Positions 1 through 5,505 of a stretch of 6,081 nt of DNA are shown piece after piece. A program made the position numbers and the translations under genes. This stretch comes from Planctomycetia bacterium (lineage in GTDB: Bacteria; Planctomycetota; Phycisphaerae; Phycisphaerales; SM1A02): assembly GCA_005798965.1 (NCBI GenBank), contig SYIB01000045.1, positions 1 through 6,081 of the forward strand, read 5' to 3'. The notes beneath the pieces are model-generated. The model made no database searches and was not told where the DNA came from. It worked only from the letters and a program-made list of their open reading frames with translations. How positions within the stretch are numbered: the stretch's first letter is position 1; each line of letters starts with the position of its first letter.

Positions 1-369
1 CAGGTCTTCGGCCGCGACTGGTACGGCACGCCGCGCGATGCGGTGCAGCGCCAGCTTGACGACGGTCGCCTGGTGATCCTCGACATCGACGTGCAGGGAG
101 CGGAAAACGTGCGTCGTGCGATGCCCGGCATGCTGGGGATCCTCATCCTGCCGCCGGACGAGGGCGAACTGCTGCGCCGCCTGCGCGTGCGCGGCCGCGA
201 GGACGAGACAGCGATCCAGCGCCGGTTCGCCGAGAGCCGCAGCGAGATCGCGCGTGCCAAGGCCGGAACCACGTTCGATGCATTCGTCGTCAACGACGAC
301 CTGGTGCGCTGCACCGAGGCGGTCGCCGCGATCGTGCGCGCACGGCTCAGCGTGGCCAGTGCGCTGTGA
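1..369 (+). CDS. gmk: Guanylate kinase, C-terminal part (5' end outside window)
   Basis: Guanylate kinase phosphorylates GMP to GDP with ATP in the cytosol, feeding GTP and dGTP synthesis. The reading frame is open from base 1 and encodes 122 residues to a TGA at 367-369. It starts inside the GMP-binding region: VFGRDWYGTP matches the family's V-F-G-x-x-Y-G-T segment, followed by the strand LVILDIDVQGAENV (family L-D-I-D-x-Q-G-A). The lid follows (LRRLRVRGREDET...IQRRF, with the Arg residues expected to contact phosphates), then the C-terminal helix and the F-V-V-N-D-D-L motif. Compared with the roughly 200-residue family, about 80-90 N-terminal residues including the P-loop lie upstream, so an intact N-terminus cannot be checked. 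Its 3' end overlaps the convergent tmk by 23 bp. Identification is firm; an internal GTG at 43 is not a real start. Confidence 0.94.
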   Translation, partial: QVFGRDWYGTPRDAVQRQLDDGRLVILDIDVQGAENVRRAMPGMLGILILPPDEGELLRRLRVRGREDETAIQRRFAESRSEIARAKAGTTFDAFVVNDDLVRCTEAVAAIVRARLSVASAL

Positions 370-988
370 TGCCGGCAAGCACCTGCTCGAACACCGCATC
401 GGGATCCTTCGAGGCATCGACGACCAGGTGCCGATCCGGCCGCTCGCGTGCCTGCTGCAGGTAGCCCGCACGCACACGGCGGTGGAACTCGGCGCCCTTC
501 TGCTCCATGCGGTCGAGGAGCGGCGACAACCGGCCCGCAGCCACGCGCTCATCGACATCGAAGACCACGGTCAGATCGGGCCAGCGACCACCGATGGCCA
601 CATCGCCGACCGAGAGGATCTCGGCGGGCGAAAGCCCACCCGCCGTGCCTTGGTAGGCCAGCGTGCTGCTGATGAAGCGGTCGCTCAGCACCATGTGGCT
701 GGCGGCCAGCGCGGGCTTGATGCGCTCGACCATCAGCTGCGCACGGCTGGCCATGTAGAGCAGCATCTCGCAGCGCACGTCCATCTCCACGTTGGCCGGA
801 TCGAGCAGGATCTCGCGGATCTTCTCGCCGATCGGTGTGCCGCCGGGCTCGCGCACGTCAGTGACGGTCGTGCCATCGTCACGAACGGCCTGCACGAACC
901 GCCGGATCTGCGTGCTCTTGCCGCTGCCATCCGGGCCGTCGAAGACAATGAAGCGTCCTTGGAGCGCGTGCGACCATCCCGGTCTCAT
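347..988 (-). CDS. tmk: Thymidylate kinase (dTMP kinase)
   Basis: Phosphorylates dTMP to dTDP with ATP, an essential cytosolic step of dTTP synthesis. The 213-residue product has the family's usual length. Visible motifs are the P-loop GPDGSGKST (residues 18-26), the dTMP-binding REPGGTPIGE (47-56), DRFISST (103-109) with AYQG (111-114), and the lid DRMEQKGAEFHRRVRAGYL (about 159-177). The frame stays open upstream to an ATG at 1228, but those 80 residues are Arg/Ser-rich shadow sequence over the neighbouring gene. I choose the ATG at 986-988 because the P-loop then sits near the N-terminus as usual, and because a TAGCAT box lies 7 nt ahead of it. There is no Shine-Dalgarno sequence, so leaderless translation is inferred. 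The gene converges on gmk with a 23 bp overlap and diverges from the zinc-ribbon gene across 55 bp. Identification is firm. Confidence 0.97.
   Translation of the reverse strand: MRPGWSHALQGRFIVFDGPDGSGKSTQIRRFVQAVRDDGTTVTDVREPGGTPIGEKIREILLDPANVEMDVRCEMLLYMASRAQLMVERIKPALAASHMVLSDRFISSTLAYQGTAGGLSPAEILSVGDVAIGGRWPDLTVVFDVDERVAAGRLSPLLDRMEQKGAEFHRRVRAGYLQQARERPDRHLVVDASKDPDAVFEQVLAGITAHWPR
348..366. terminator. Short dyad inside the gmk/tmk stop-codon overlap
   Basis: CAGCG (348-352) and CGCTG (362-366) form a 5-bp stem with a 9-nt loop inside the 23 bp shared by both 3' ends. No T-run follows on either strand, so it is not a standard intrinsic terminator. It could mark 3' ends on either strand, but this is weak. 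Confidence 0.15.
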
Positions 989-1024
989 GCGCGCAATGCT
1001 ACGACGGCATGGGACCGCGGTCGA
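989..1024 (-). promoter_or_regulatory. Predicted tmk promoter with leaderless geometry
   Basis: Reading the minus strand, TCGACC (1019-1024; 4 of 6 matches to TTGACA) is followed after 17 bp by TAGCAT (996-1001; matches TANNNT), and 7 nt later by the tmk ATG. A sigma70-type start would fall on or next to the A of ATG. No purine-rich SD is present. The spacing is seen in the sequence; promoter activity is inferred. Confidence 0.55.
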
Positions 1025-1030
1025 TCGCCG

Positions 1031-1043
1031 TACCATCCCGCGC
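1031..1043 (+). promoter_or_regulatory. Predicted -10 box of the zinc-ribbon gene with leaderless geometry
   Basis: TACCAT at 1031-1036 is followed by 7 nt and then ATG at 1044. No good -35 is visible: CATGGG sits 17 bp upstream and is a poor match. There is no SD sequence. The box lies between the -35 of the opposing tmk promoter and this gene, so the two divergent promoters are interleaved within 55 bp. Confidence 0.45.
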
Positions 1044-1523
1044 ATGCAGGTGACCGCACGAGCCACCGACCGCTCGAGACTGGGCGATGCCGAGGTCAGC
1101 CTCGACGAGCGGCCTGCACGGCTTCGCCTTGGCGAACCGGGCCGGGAACGAGAGCACTTCCTCGATTGGGAACGGGCGGTTGACGATGGCGGCCACCTGC
1201 GCAAATGCGTGCTCTGCGGATGCGACACGCTCTACCGGAGCCGCTCCACGCCCAGGCTCACGGTCATCGTCGCGGTGCTCGCGCTCTCGGTCGTCGCCGT
1301 GGGGCTTGCCGGCTACGGCACGCCGTCGATCCTTGTGGCGGCGCTGCTCATCGTCGCGGCCATCGATGTGGTGCTGTGGATGCGCTTGGAGTGGAGGTTG
1401 ACCTGCTACCGCTGCCGGAGCACATTCCGCGGCATGCCGATCGCGCGCTACCACCGGGGCTGGGACGCGCGCACGCAGCGCCGCGTCGACAGCGCGGATC
1501 AGCCCTCGCCGGGCTCGTCCTGA
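1044..1523 (+). CDS. Two-TM zinc-ribbon-like membrane protein, function unknown
   Basis: A 159-residue protein whose function I do not recognise. Residues 1-50 are charged and Arg-rich. Then come a C-V-L-C-G-C knuckle (Cys55, Cys58, Cys60), hydrophobic helix 1 (about 72-90), Gly/Pro turn, helix 2 (about 95-113), and a second C-Y-R-C knuckle (Cys121, Cys124) followed by FRGMPIARYHRGWD. The spacing suggests one zinc site built from two CxxC knuckles brought together by a helical hairpin. By memory, similar small proteins with paired CxxC, two TMs and a C-terminal Y-R-G...H-x-x-F/W-D motif occur in Planctomycetota. The ATG at 1044 is chosen because the knuckle then lies 50 residues in and a TACCAT box precedes it by 7 nt; upstream ATGs at 987 and 996 would overlap the tmk start. 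Its 3' end overlaps yggS by 25 bp. That it is a real gene is likely from the ordered Cys/TM architecture; any role is unknown. Confidence 0.75.
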   Translation: MQVTARATDRSRLGDAEVSLDERPARLRLGEPGREREHFLDWERAVDDGGHLRKCVLCGCDTLYRSRSTPRLTVIVAVLALSVVAVGLAGYGTPSILVAALLIVAAIDVVLWMRLEWRLTCYRCRSTFRGMPIARYHRGWDARTQRRVDSADQPSPGSS

Positions 1524-2293
1524 ACCGCCGGCGCCCCGAAGAGGCCGCCGCCGATGCGCACCATGTTCGAGCCGCACTCGATCGCGACCTCGAAGTCGTT
1601 GGACATGCCCATGGACAGGAGATCGAATGCATCGCCGCCCACGCCGGCCGAGCGGATGTCCTGGAAGAGCTCGCGGCAGCGCTCGAAGACATCACGCACG
1701 ACCGCCGTGTCCTGCGTATTGGGTGCCATGCACATGAGGCCACGCGGCCGCACGTTGACCATCGTGTCGATCTGCTCGATCACGTGGCACACCGCTGGCG
1801 GATGCAGGCCGTGCTTGCTCGCCTCGCCGCTTACGTTGACTTCGATGAGGATGTCGACAGGATCCTCGCGGCGCGCAGCCGCATTCTGGATGTCCTCGGC
1901 CAGGCGCATGCTGTCCACGCTGTGGATGAGCCGGGCGCACTCGATGGCCTTCTTGACCTTGTTGCGCTGGAGCGAGCCGATCATGTGCCAGCGCACGGGA
2001 GCGGGCTCGGTGCCGGTGAGCTCGCGGCGGCGCGCGTGGAACTCCTCGACCTGCGCCACGCGCTGCTGCAGCTGCTGCACGCGGTTCTCGCCGAAGTGGA
2101 CATGCCCGGCCTGCACGAGCTCGCGCACCTGCTCCATGCTGGCGTTCTTGCTGACGGCCACGAGCACGATCTGGGAGGGCTTGCGCCCCGATCGCGCGGC
2201 AGCCTCACCGATGCGGCGGTTGATCTCGTCGTAGCGGCTCCGCAGTGCGTCGCCGATGAGTGGTGCCGTGTCCGTGGCCAAGGTGGTGGTCAT
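1499..2293 (-). CDS. yggS: YggS/PLPBP family pyridoxal-phosphate homeostasis protein
   Basis: A cytosolic PLP-binding protein of the alanine-racemase-like fold type III group. It has no established catalytic activity, and family members affect vitamin B6 and amino/keto-acid balance. The 264-residue product shows VAVSKN with the PLP lysine at Lys49, HFGENRVQ (66-73), WHMIGSLQRNKVKK (102-115), HSVDS (124-128), EVNVSGEASKHG (151-162), RGLMCMAP (184-191), and the C-terminal phosphate-binding stretch LSMGMSNDF...VRIGGGLFG. The family usually has Asp after M-S where this has Asn. It is slightly longer than typical members (about 230 residues) through its N-terminus and a short insert near 84-100. 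The ATG at 2291-2293 is preferred: upstream in-frame starts at GTG 2314 and ATG 2356 add residues with no family likeness. Unlike its neighbours, purine-rich GGAGAG and GGAAGG sequences precede the start. It is not in the usual proC/yggT cell-division context. Identification is firm; the start is moderately sure. Confidence 0.95.
   Translation of the reverse strand: MTTTLATDTAPLIGDALRSRYDEINRRIGEAAARSGRKPSQIVLVAVSKNASMEQVRELVQAGHVHFGENRVQQLQQRVAQVEEFHARRRELTGTEPAPVRWHMIGSLQRNKVKKAIECARLIHSVDSMRLAEDIQNAAARREDPVDILIEVNVSGEASKHGLHPPAVCHVIEQIDTMVNVRPRGLMCMAPNTQDTAVVRDVFERCRELFQDIRSAGVGGDAFDLLSMGMSNDFEVAIECGSNMVRIGGGLFGAPAVQDEPGEG
1501..1515. terminator. Short hairpin inside the zinc-ribbon/yggS overlap
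   Basis: AGCCC (1501-1505), loop TCGCC, GGGCT (1511-1515): a 5-bp GC-rich stem with 5-nt loop within the 25 bp shared by the two convergent genes. It would form in both transcripts. No T-tract follows on either strand, so termination would need another mechanism. Confidence 0.2.
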
Positions 2294-2334
2294 CCTTCCG
2301 TGCTCTCCATGCACTTCGAGTCGGCCGTAGCGTA
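2294..2334 (-). promoter_or_regulatory. Possible yggS -10 box and leader with SD-like sequence
   Basis: On the minus strand TACGCT (2329-2334) could be a -10 box, giving a leader of about 30 nt that contains GGAGAG and GGAAGG before the ATG at 2293. GGAAGG touches the ATG and would be too close as an SD; GGAG about 11 nt upstream is a better-placed candidate. It differs from the SD-less starts of tmk, the zinc-ribbon gene, gpmI and der. Confidence 0.3.
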
Positions 2335-2360
2335 GCGGACGATCGGCCGCGACCATGGTT

Positions 2361-2395
2361 CCGACCCCACATCTCCCACGGGGTAGAGTTGATGC
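2361..2395 (+). promoter_or_regulatory. Predicted gpmI promoter with leaderless geometry
   Basis: CCGACC at 2361-2366 (weak -35, sharing CGACC with the tmk -35) is followed after 17 bp by TAGAGT at 2384-2389, then 6 nt and the ATG at 2396. There is no SD sequence between the box and the start. The predicted transcription start falls at or next to the ATG. Confidence 0.5.
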
Positions 2396-4009
2396 ATGGC
2401 TTCACCGACCGTGAACACCCCGATCGTCTTGGTGATCCGTGATGGCTGGGGCCGCAACCCGCACGCCGAGCAGGATCCCGGCAACGCCGTGCTGCGGGCC
2501 AACTGCCCCTTCGATGCCTCGATGCGCCGGGAGTGGCCGAGCACCCTCGTCCGCACGAGCGGCGAGGATGTGGGCCTGCCCGAGACGCCCGAGGGGCCGG
2601 TCATGGGCAACAGCGAGGTCGGCCACCAGAACATCGGCGCCGGCCGGATCGTGGACCAGGAACTCATGCGGATCACTCGCGCCATCCGCGACGGACGATT
2701 CGCCTCAAATGCCGGCCTCCAGTCGGCCTTCCATCACGCCACCGCGACCGATGGCTGCGTACACCTGCTTGGACTGTGCAGCGATGGTCTCGTCCACAGC
2801 GATCTCGGGCACCTCGAAGCGATCCTCGAGCTGGCGCGGGCACGCGGCTTCCCGGGGGGGCGCGTGATCGTGCACGCGATCACCGATGGGCGTGACACCG
2901 GGCCAACCACTGGGCTTCGCTTCATCGCACGCGTGCAGCAGGCCGCGGATCGGTGCGGTGCGCGGGTCGGCAGCATCATGGGACGCTTCTGGGCGATGGA
3001 CCGCGACCACCGCTGGGAGCGGGTCGAGCGTGCGTGGCGGTGCCTGGTCGGTCCACAGGAGCAGGGGGCAACCGATGCGCGCACAGCGCTCGAGCGCGCC
3101 TATGCGAATCCCGAGGGACCAACGCGCCACGGCGATGAGTTCGTGCCGCCCACGCACCTGCTCGCTGCGGACGAGGGCTTCGTCCGTGACGGCGACGCCG
3201 TGATCTTCTTCAACTTCCGCGGCGATCGGCCGCGCGAACTGACCAAGGCCTTCGTGCTCGATGAAGCCTCATTCCGCGCGCTGCCGGGCGGCGGATTCGA
3301 CCGCGGACATGTGCCGTCGAACCTGCACTTCGTCACGATGGCCAACTACGAGGAAGGCCTTCCGGTCACGGTGGCGTTCGAGCGACCCGCACGCATGGAG
3401 TCGATCCTCGGGCAAGTGATCAGCGATGCGGGCCTCACGCAGTTCCGCTGTGCGGAGACCGAGAAGTTTCCGCACGTCACCTTCTTCTTCAACGATTACC
3501 GGGAAGAACCATTCCCGGGCGAGCGCCGCGTGATCGTGCCGAGCCCCAAGGACGTGCCCACCTACGACCTGAAGCCCCAGATGAGCGCGCATGGCGTGCG
3601 TGATGCGGTGCTCGCGCGCCTCGACGCCGCCGACTGCGAGCCGTTCATCATCGTGAACTTCGCCAACGGCGACATGGTCGGCCACACCGGCAACCTCGAT
3701 GCCGCCACGCGCGCGTGCGAGATCGTCGATGCATGCGTCGGGGAGATTGCGCGCGCCACGCTGGCACGCGGCGGGAGCCTGGTCATCACCGCCGATCACG
3801 GCAACGCGGAGCAGATGGTCGATCCCAAGACCGGCGATCCCCAGACCGCGCACACCAACTTCACCGTGCCGCTGTCGATCCTCGGCGAGGCGTTCCGAGG
3901 CCGCCGCCTGCGCGACGATGGCCGGCTGGCCGACCTTGCGCCCACGATGCTTGCCATGGCCGGACTGCCGAAGCCTTCGGCGATGACGGGCCAGAGCCTG
4001 CTGGCGTGA
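2396..4009 (+). CDS. gpmI: 2,3-bisphosphoglycerate-independent phosphoglycerate mutase
   Basis: Interconverts 3- and 2-phosphoglycerate in glycolysis and gluconeogenesis using two metal ions (Mn type) and a phosphoserine intermediate. The 537 residues cover the alkaline-phosphatase-like phosphatase domain interrupted by the transferase domain. All expected active-site residues are visible: Asp16 (DGWG), Ser73 (GNSEVGH), His134 (SDGLVHS), Asp164 and Asp167 (DGRD), Arg197 and Arg203 (GRFWAMDRD), Arg275 and Arg278 (NFRGDR), Lys357 (EKFPHVTFFFN), Asp426 and His430 (NFANGDMVGHTG), Asp467 and His468 (TADHGN) and His486 (AHT). It is somewhat longer than the roughly 510-residue norm. Variants are Arg15 ahead of DGWG, where most have Leu, and Phe-Trp where most have Tyr-Tyr. 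The start at 2396 gives the correct N-terminus and follows a TAGAGT box by 6 nt, without an SD. Its stop abuts the stop of der. Identification is firm. Confidence 0.98.
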   Translation: MASPTVNTPIVLVIRDGWGRNPHAEQDPGNAVLRANCPFDASMRREWPSTLVRTSGEDVGLPETPEGPVMGNSEVGHQNIGAGRIVDQELMRITRAIRDGRFASNAGLQSAFHHATATDGCVHLLGLCSDGLVHSDLGHLEAILELARARGFPGGRVIVHAITDGRDTGPTTGLRFIARVQQAADRCGARVGSIMGRFWAMDRDHRWERVERAWRCLVGPQEQGATDARTALERAYANPEGPTRHGDEFVPPTHLLAADEGFVRDGDAVIFFNFRGDRPRELTKAFVLDEASFRALPGGGFDRGHVPSNLHFVTMANYEEGLPVTVAFERPARMESILGQVISDAGLTQFRCAETEKFPHVTFFFNDYREEPFPGERRVIVPSPKDVPTYDLKPQMSAHGVRDAVLARLDAADCEPFIIVNFANGDMVGHTGNLDAATRACEIVDACVGEIARATLARGGSLVITADHGNAEQMVDPKTGDPQTAHTNFTVPLSILGEAFRGRRLRDDGRLADLAPTMLAMAGLPKPSAMTGQSLLA

Positions 4010-5440
4010 TCACTGCTCCGACCGACCGCCCGACGACGGTTGGGCATCACCGGGATTCTCGCGGCGCTTGCGTGCGCTGAAACGCAGACGAATCGGCACC
4101 TCGGCGTAAGGCAGTTCCTCGCGCATGCGGTTGAGCAGGTAGCGCTCGTAGTTGCCCTCGAAGAGGTCGGGCTTGTTCACCACCAGGGCGATCGTGGGCG
4201 GGAAGACCTCGATCTGGGTGATGTAGTAGATCTTGGCGATCGTGCCCAGGCGCGAGCTTGGACCGCGCTCCGTGAGGATCCTCTGCACGAGCGCGTTCAG
4301 GCGGCCGGTCGTCTCGCGATGGCCCGCCTGCTGGAAGAGGTTGAACGCCATCGTGATGGCATCCAGCACACCCTCATTCGTCAAGGCGCTCACGCAGGCG
4401 ACGGGCGCGAAGTCCAGGCCCGGCAGCTCCTGTCCGAGGTACTCGATGAAGTCCTCGACCTTGGCCTTCTTCGGCATCAGGTCCCACTTGTTGAGCACGA
4501 TGAGCGTGGGCTTGGCCTGCTCGATGAGCTGCATGGCCAGGTGCTTCTCGACCTGGCTGATCTTGTCGGTCGCGTCGAGGACCAGGAGGCAGACGTCGGC
4601 GCGGCGGATCGACTGGTCGGTACGGACGTTTGAATAGAACTCGACATCATCCGCCCACGACTTGCGCTTGCGCACGCCAGCCGTGTCGATGGCCACGAAC
4701 GTTCGGCCACCGACCTCGAAGCGCACGTCGATCGCATCGCGCGTGGTGCCGGCGATCTCGCTCACGATCACACGGTCCTCGCCGGCAAGGGCGTTGGTGA
4801 AGGAACTCTTGCCTGCATTGCGGCGGCCCACGATCGCGACCTTCATCTCGGTCGGGACGGGCTTGGCGGGGGCATCGCCCACGCGCTCCCAGAGCGCCTC
4901 GCGCAGGCGGCGCAGGCCGGCGCCGTTGTTGGCGCTGACCATGTGCGGCTCGCCGAAGCCCAGCCGCATCGCATCGAAAGCCTGCGCCTCCCACGACGGG
5001 CCATCGACCTTGTTCACGACCAGCATCGCCTTGGCCGCTTGGCCGCTGCGACGCAGCATCGTGGCGATCGTCTCGTCCAGCGCAGTGACGCCGCTCTGCG
5101 CATCGACCGTGAAGAGGATCACGTCAGCCTCCGCGGTGGCTGTGCGGATCTGCTCCTCGATGTGCGGATTCAGGGCCGCGAGATCCATGCCGGCATCGTC
5201 GATGCGGCCGCCATCGGCGGTGTAGACCCCGTAGCCGCCGGTGTCCATGAACTCGACGGTGCGCGGAAGCGCATCCTCAGGGCCTTCGATCGGCGGATCG
5301 AGGGTCAGCTCGGCCGTGATGCGGTCGCGCGTGACGCCCGGGGTCGGGTCCACGATCGACACGCGCCGACCGACGATGCGGTTGAGCAAGCTGCTCTTGC
5401 CGACGTTGGGGCGACCGATGATGGCGACGACGGGCAACAT
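4010..5440 (-). CDS. der: Ribosome-assembly GTPase Der (EngA)
   Basis: Der is an essential GTPase with two tandem G domains and a C-terminal KH-like domain, acting in maturation of the 50S subunit. The 476-residue product has all three. G domain 1 has GRPNVGKS (9-16), PGVTRD (34-39), DTGG (66-69), NKVD (143-146) and VSANNGAG. G domain 2 has GRRNAGKSS (205-213), GTTRD (231-235), DTAG (252-255), NKWD (317-320) and SAL (351-353). The KH-like part has PPTIALVVNKP...NYERYLLNRMREELPYAEVPIRL (about 414-452). Oddities are GRRNAGKS in the second P-loop, where GRPNVGKS is usual, and a short Pro/Glu-rich insertion (about 49-60) before DTGG. The frame extends upstream to ATG 5497, but MLPVVAIIGRPNVGKS from 5440 is the canonical N-terminus. 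There is no SD; a TAGCAT box lies 11 nt upstream. It is convergent and abutting with gpmI, divergent from the ricT-like gene. Confidence 0.98.
   Translation of the reverse strand: MLPVVAIIGRPNVGKSSLLNRIVGRRVSIVDPTPGVTRDRITAELTLDPPIEGPEDALPRTVEFMDTGGYGVYTADGGRIDDAGMDLAALNPHIEEQIRTATAEADVILFTVDAQSGVTALDETIATMLRRSGQAAKAMLVVNKVDGPSWEAQAFDAMRLGFGEPHMVSANNGAGLRRLREALWERVGDAPAKPVPTEMKVAIVGRRNAGKSSFTNALAGEDRVIVSEIAGTTRDAIDVRFEVGGRTFVAIDTAGVRKRKSWADDVEFYSNVRTDQSIRRADVCLLVLDATDKISQVEKHLAMQLIEQAKPTLIVLNKWDLMPKKAKVEDFIEYLGQELPGLDFAPVACVSALTNEGVLDAITMAFNLFQQAGHRETTGRLNALVQRILTERGPSSRLGTIAKIYYITQIEVFPPTIALVVNKPDLFEGNYERYLLNRMREELPYAEVPIRLRFSARKRRENPGDAQPSSGGRSEQ
4028..4045 (+). terminator. Hairpin 18 nt past the gpmI stop, inside the der 3' coding end
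   Basis: GCCCGAC (4028-4034), loop GACG, GTTGGGC (4039-4045): 7 pairs with one G-U on the plus-strand RNA. On the minus strand the same position is a C-A mismatch, so it favours the gpmI transcript. No U-tract follows. It lies within codons for the last residues of Der, so it could also be coincidental. Confidence 0.25.
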
Positions 5441-5445
5441 GGAAC

Positions 5446-5457
5446 CGCGCAATGCTA
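5446..5457 (-). promoter_or_regulatory. Predicted der -10 box, same 12-mer as tmk
   Basis: On the minus strand TAGCATTGCGCG occupies this span, identical to the 12 bases at the tmk promoter (990-1001). The TAGCAT box ends 11 nt before the der ATG, so a transcript would have about a 4-nt leader and no SD. No clear -35 is visible; CCGCCG lies at 17 bp spacing. Confidence 0.45.
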
Positions 5458-5492
5458 GCGGGACCGCCGATGCACGGCGGACGCGTCCATGG

Positions 5493-5498
5493 GACACT
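5493..5498 (+). promoter_or_regulatory. Weak -10-like box ahead of the ricT-like GTG
   Basis: GACACT lies exactly 7 nt before GTG 5506. It keeps the A and final T of TANNNT but lacks the first T, so this is a weak candidate. GGAG at 5501-5504 is only one base from GTG, too close for a normal SD. Confidence 0.2.
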
Positions 5499-5505
5499 GC
5501 GGAGC

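Larger units (their letters stand above)
986..1046. repeat. Inverted repeat of promoter plus start codon, tmk versus zinc-ribbon gene
   Basis: The minus strand 986-1001 reads TAGCATTGCGCGCATG and the plus strand 1031-1046 reads TACCATCCCGCGCATG, identical at 13 of 16 positions including both ATG codons. The arms are 29 bp apart. The symmetry spans the -10 box, the spacer and the start codon of each divergent gene. Whether it reflects a shared sigma factor, a regulator or chance is not decided by the sequence. Confidence 0.6.

Noticed and set aside
333..344. Perfect 12-nt palindrome CGTGCGCGCACG just past the tmk stop
   Set aside because: Only a 4-bp stem would form, it is inside gmk coding sequence, and alternating CG is common at this base composition.
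792..1043. 84-residue N-terminal extension of the zinc-ribbon protein
   Set aside because: Most of it is antisense to tmk and shows no ordered features; ATG 1044 fits the predicted promoter.
116..1183. 355-codon plus-strand open frame across gmk and tmk
   Set aside because: Arg/Ala/His-rich shadow overlapping two clearly recognised genes in other frames.
989..1228. 80-residue N-terminal extension of tmk to ATG 1228
   Set aside because: Arg/Ser-rich sequence antisense to the zinc-ribbon gene; the family P-loop belongs near the N-terminus, which the 988 start gives.
1205..2335. 376-codon plus-strand open frame antisense to yggS
   Set aside because: It mirrors yggS in a high-GC genome and its translation is His/Ala/Leu-rich with no family motif; yggS is certain on the other strand.
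2294..2356. yggS start at ATG 2356 or GTG 2314
   Set aside because: The added residues have no likeness to the family and would use up the divergent promoter spacer; not excluded outright.
5441..5497. 19-residue extension of Der to ATG 5497
   Set aside because: Der proteins begin just before the V-x-I-x-G-R-P-N-V-G-K-S P-loop, as the 5440 start does; the extension overlaps the promoter-like 12-mer.
5470..5505. Earlier ATG start for the ricT-like gene
   Set aside because: It adds MHGGRVHGTLRS, which looks like untranslated sequence; GTG 5506 gives a better N-terminus, though the call is not certain.
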